This document shows, in pieces, positions 5,774-5,801 of a DNA stretch of 5,801 nucleotides; position 1 is the stretch's first letter, and each line of letters starts with the position of its first letter. The position numbers and the translations under genes were made by a program. Origin of the DNA: a bacterium (lineage in GTDB: Bacteria > UBP14 > UBA6098); NCBI GenBank assembly GCA_030642425.1, contig DAOWNU010000144.1, positions 1 through 5,801 on the forward strand, in the 5' to 3' direction. The notes under the pieces were generated by a model. It saw only the letters and a program-made list of their open reading frames with translations, had not been told where the DNA came from and searched no databases.

Positions 5774-5801
5774 CCGTAGGGGTCAACCGGTGGTTGACCC
5801 G
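5774..5801 (+). repeat. REP-like palindromic element, copy B (may continue past the edge)
   Basis: CCGTAGGGG (5774-5782) runs into a nine-base perfect stem, GGGTCAACC (5780-5788) with GGTTGACCC (5792-5800), around a three-base loop GGT. It shares the nine-base head with copy A in inverted orientation, 20 bases away (5754-5773), while the stem sequence differs. This layout, same head with different stem and head-to-head, resembles REP doublets (BIME/REPIN). It could also act as a bidirectional terminator hairpin, although no T-run follows within the window. Confidence 0.65.

Overview
The window looks like chromosomal DNA from an uncultivated Gram-negative bacterium, but I cannot place it taxonomically. 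The reasons are a predicted lipoprotein, Shine-Dalgarno sites, a sigma70-type promoter, gene DNA of roughly 60% G+C (one 60-base line counted at 62%), and GTAGGGG-headed palindromic repeats of a kind I recall from many environmental bacterial genomes. All five genes found are on the minus strand. No tRNA, rRNA, transposase or CRISPR array was seen.

Region 1 (positions 1-4044) is a tight minus-strand operon behind one clear promoter (-35 TTGACC, 17-base spacer, -10 TATATT, at 4044-4016). In transcription order it encodes four proteins. The first is an alpha/alpha-toroid protein of the prenyltransferase / squalene-cyclase repeat fold (3968-3051). The second is a histidine phosphatase that lacks the usual acidic catalytic residue (3044-2403). 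The third is a lipoprotein with a TPR-like segment (2401-1325). The fourth is a STAND-type P-loop ATPase that runs off the left edge (1328 to 1). Gaps are 6, 1 and -4 bases, so the genes are almost certainly co-transcribed, and the last pair is probably translationally coupled. A shared pathway is not obvious. The lipoprotein-ATPase pair could be a sensing or signalling unit.

Region 2 (about 4045-4200) is intergenic. It holds a cluster of GC-rich hairpins and a 14-base tandem repeat that contains the stop codon of the next gene.

Region 3 (5117-4185) is a single gene for an uncharacterised soluble protein: an alpha-helical body followed by a C-terminal fibronectin type III-like domain. A strong ribosome binding site precedes it.

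Region 4 (5118-5801) has no gene I can support and is the most unusual part. DNA of about 17-18% G+C carries a degenerate repeat with a strict 21-base period. It forms two arms of 12 units each (5129-5380 and 5392-5643), in opposite orientation, around an 11-base centre. The period equals two turns of B-DNA. It also equals seven codons, so both arms yield spurious-looking heptad peptides (R-M-x-D-I-H-F type). After about 83 bases with nothing recognisable, the window ends in two head-to-head hairpins sharing the head CCGTAGGGG, resembling a REP/REPIN-type doublet.
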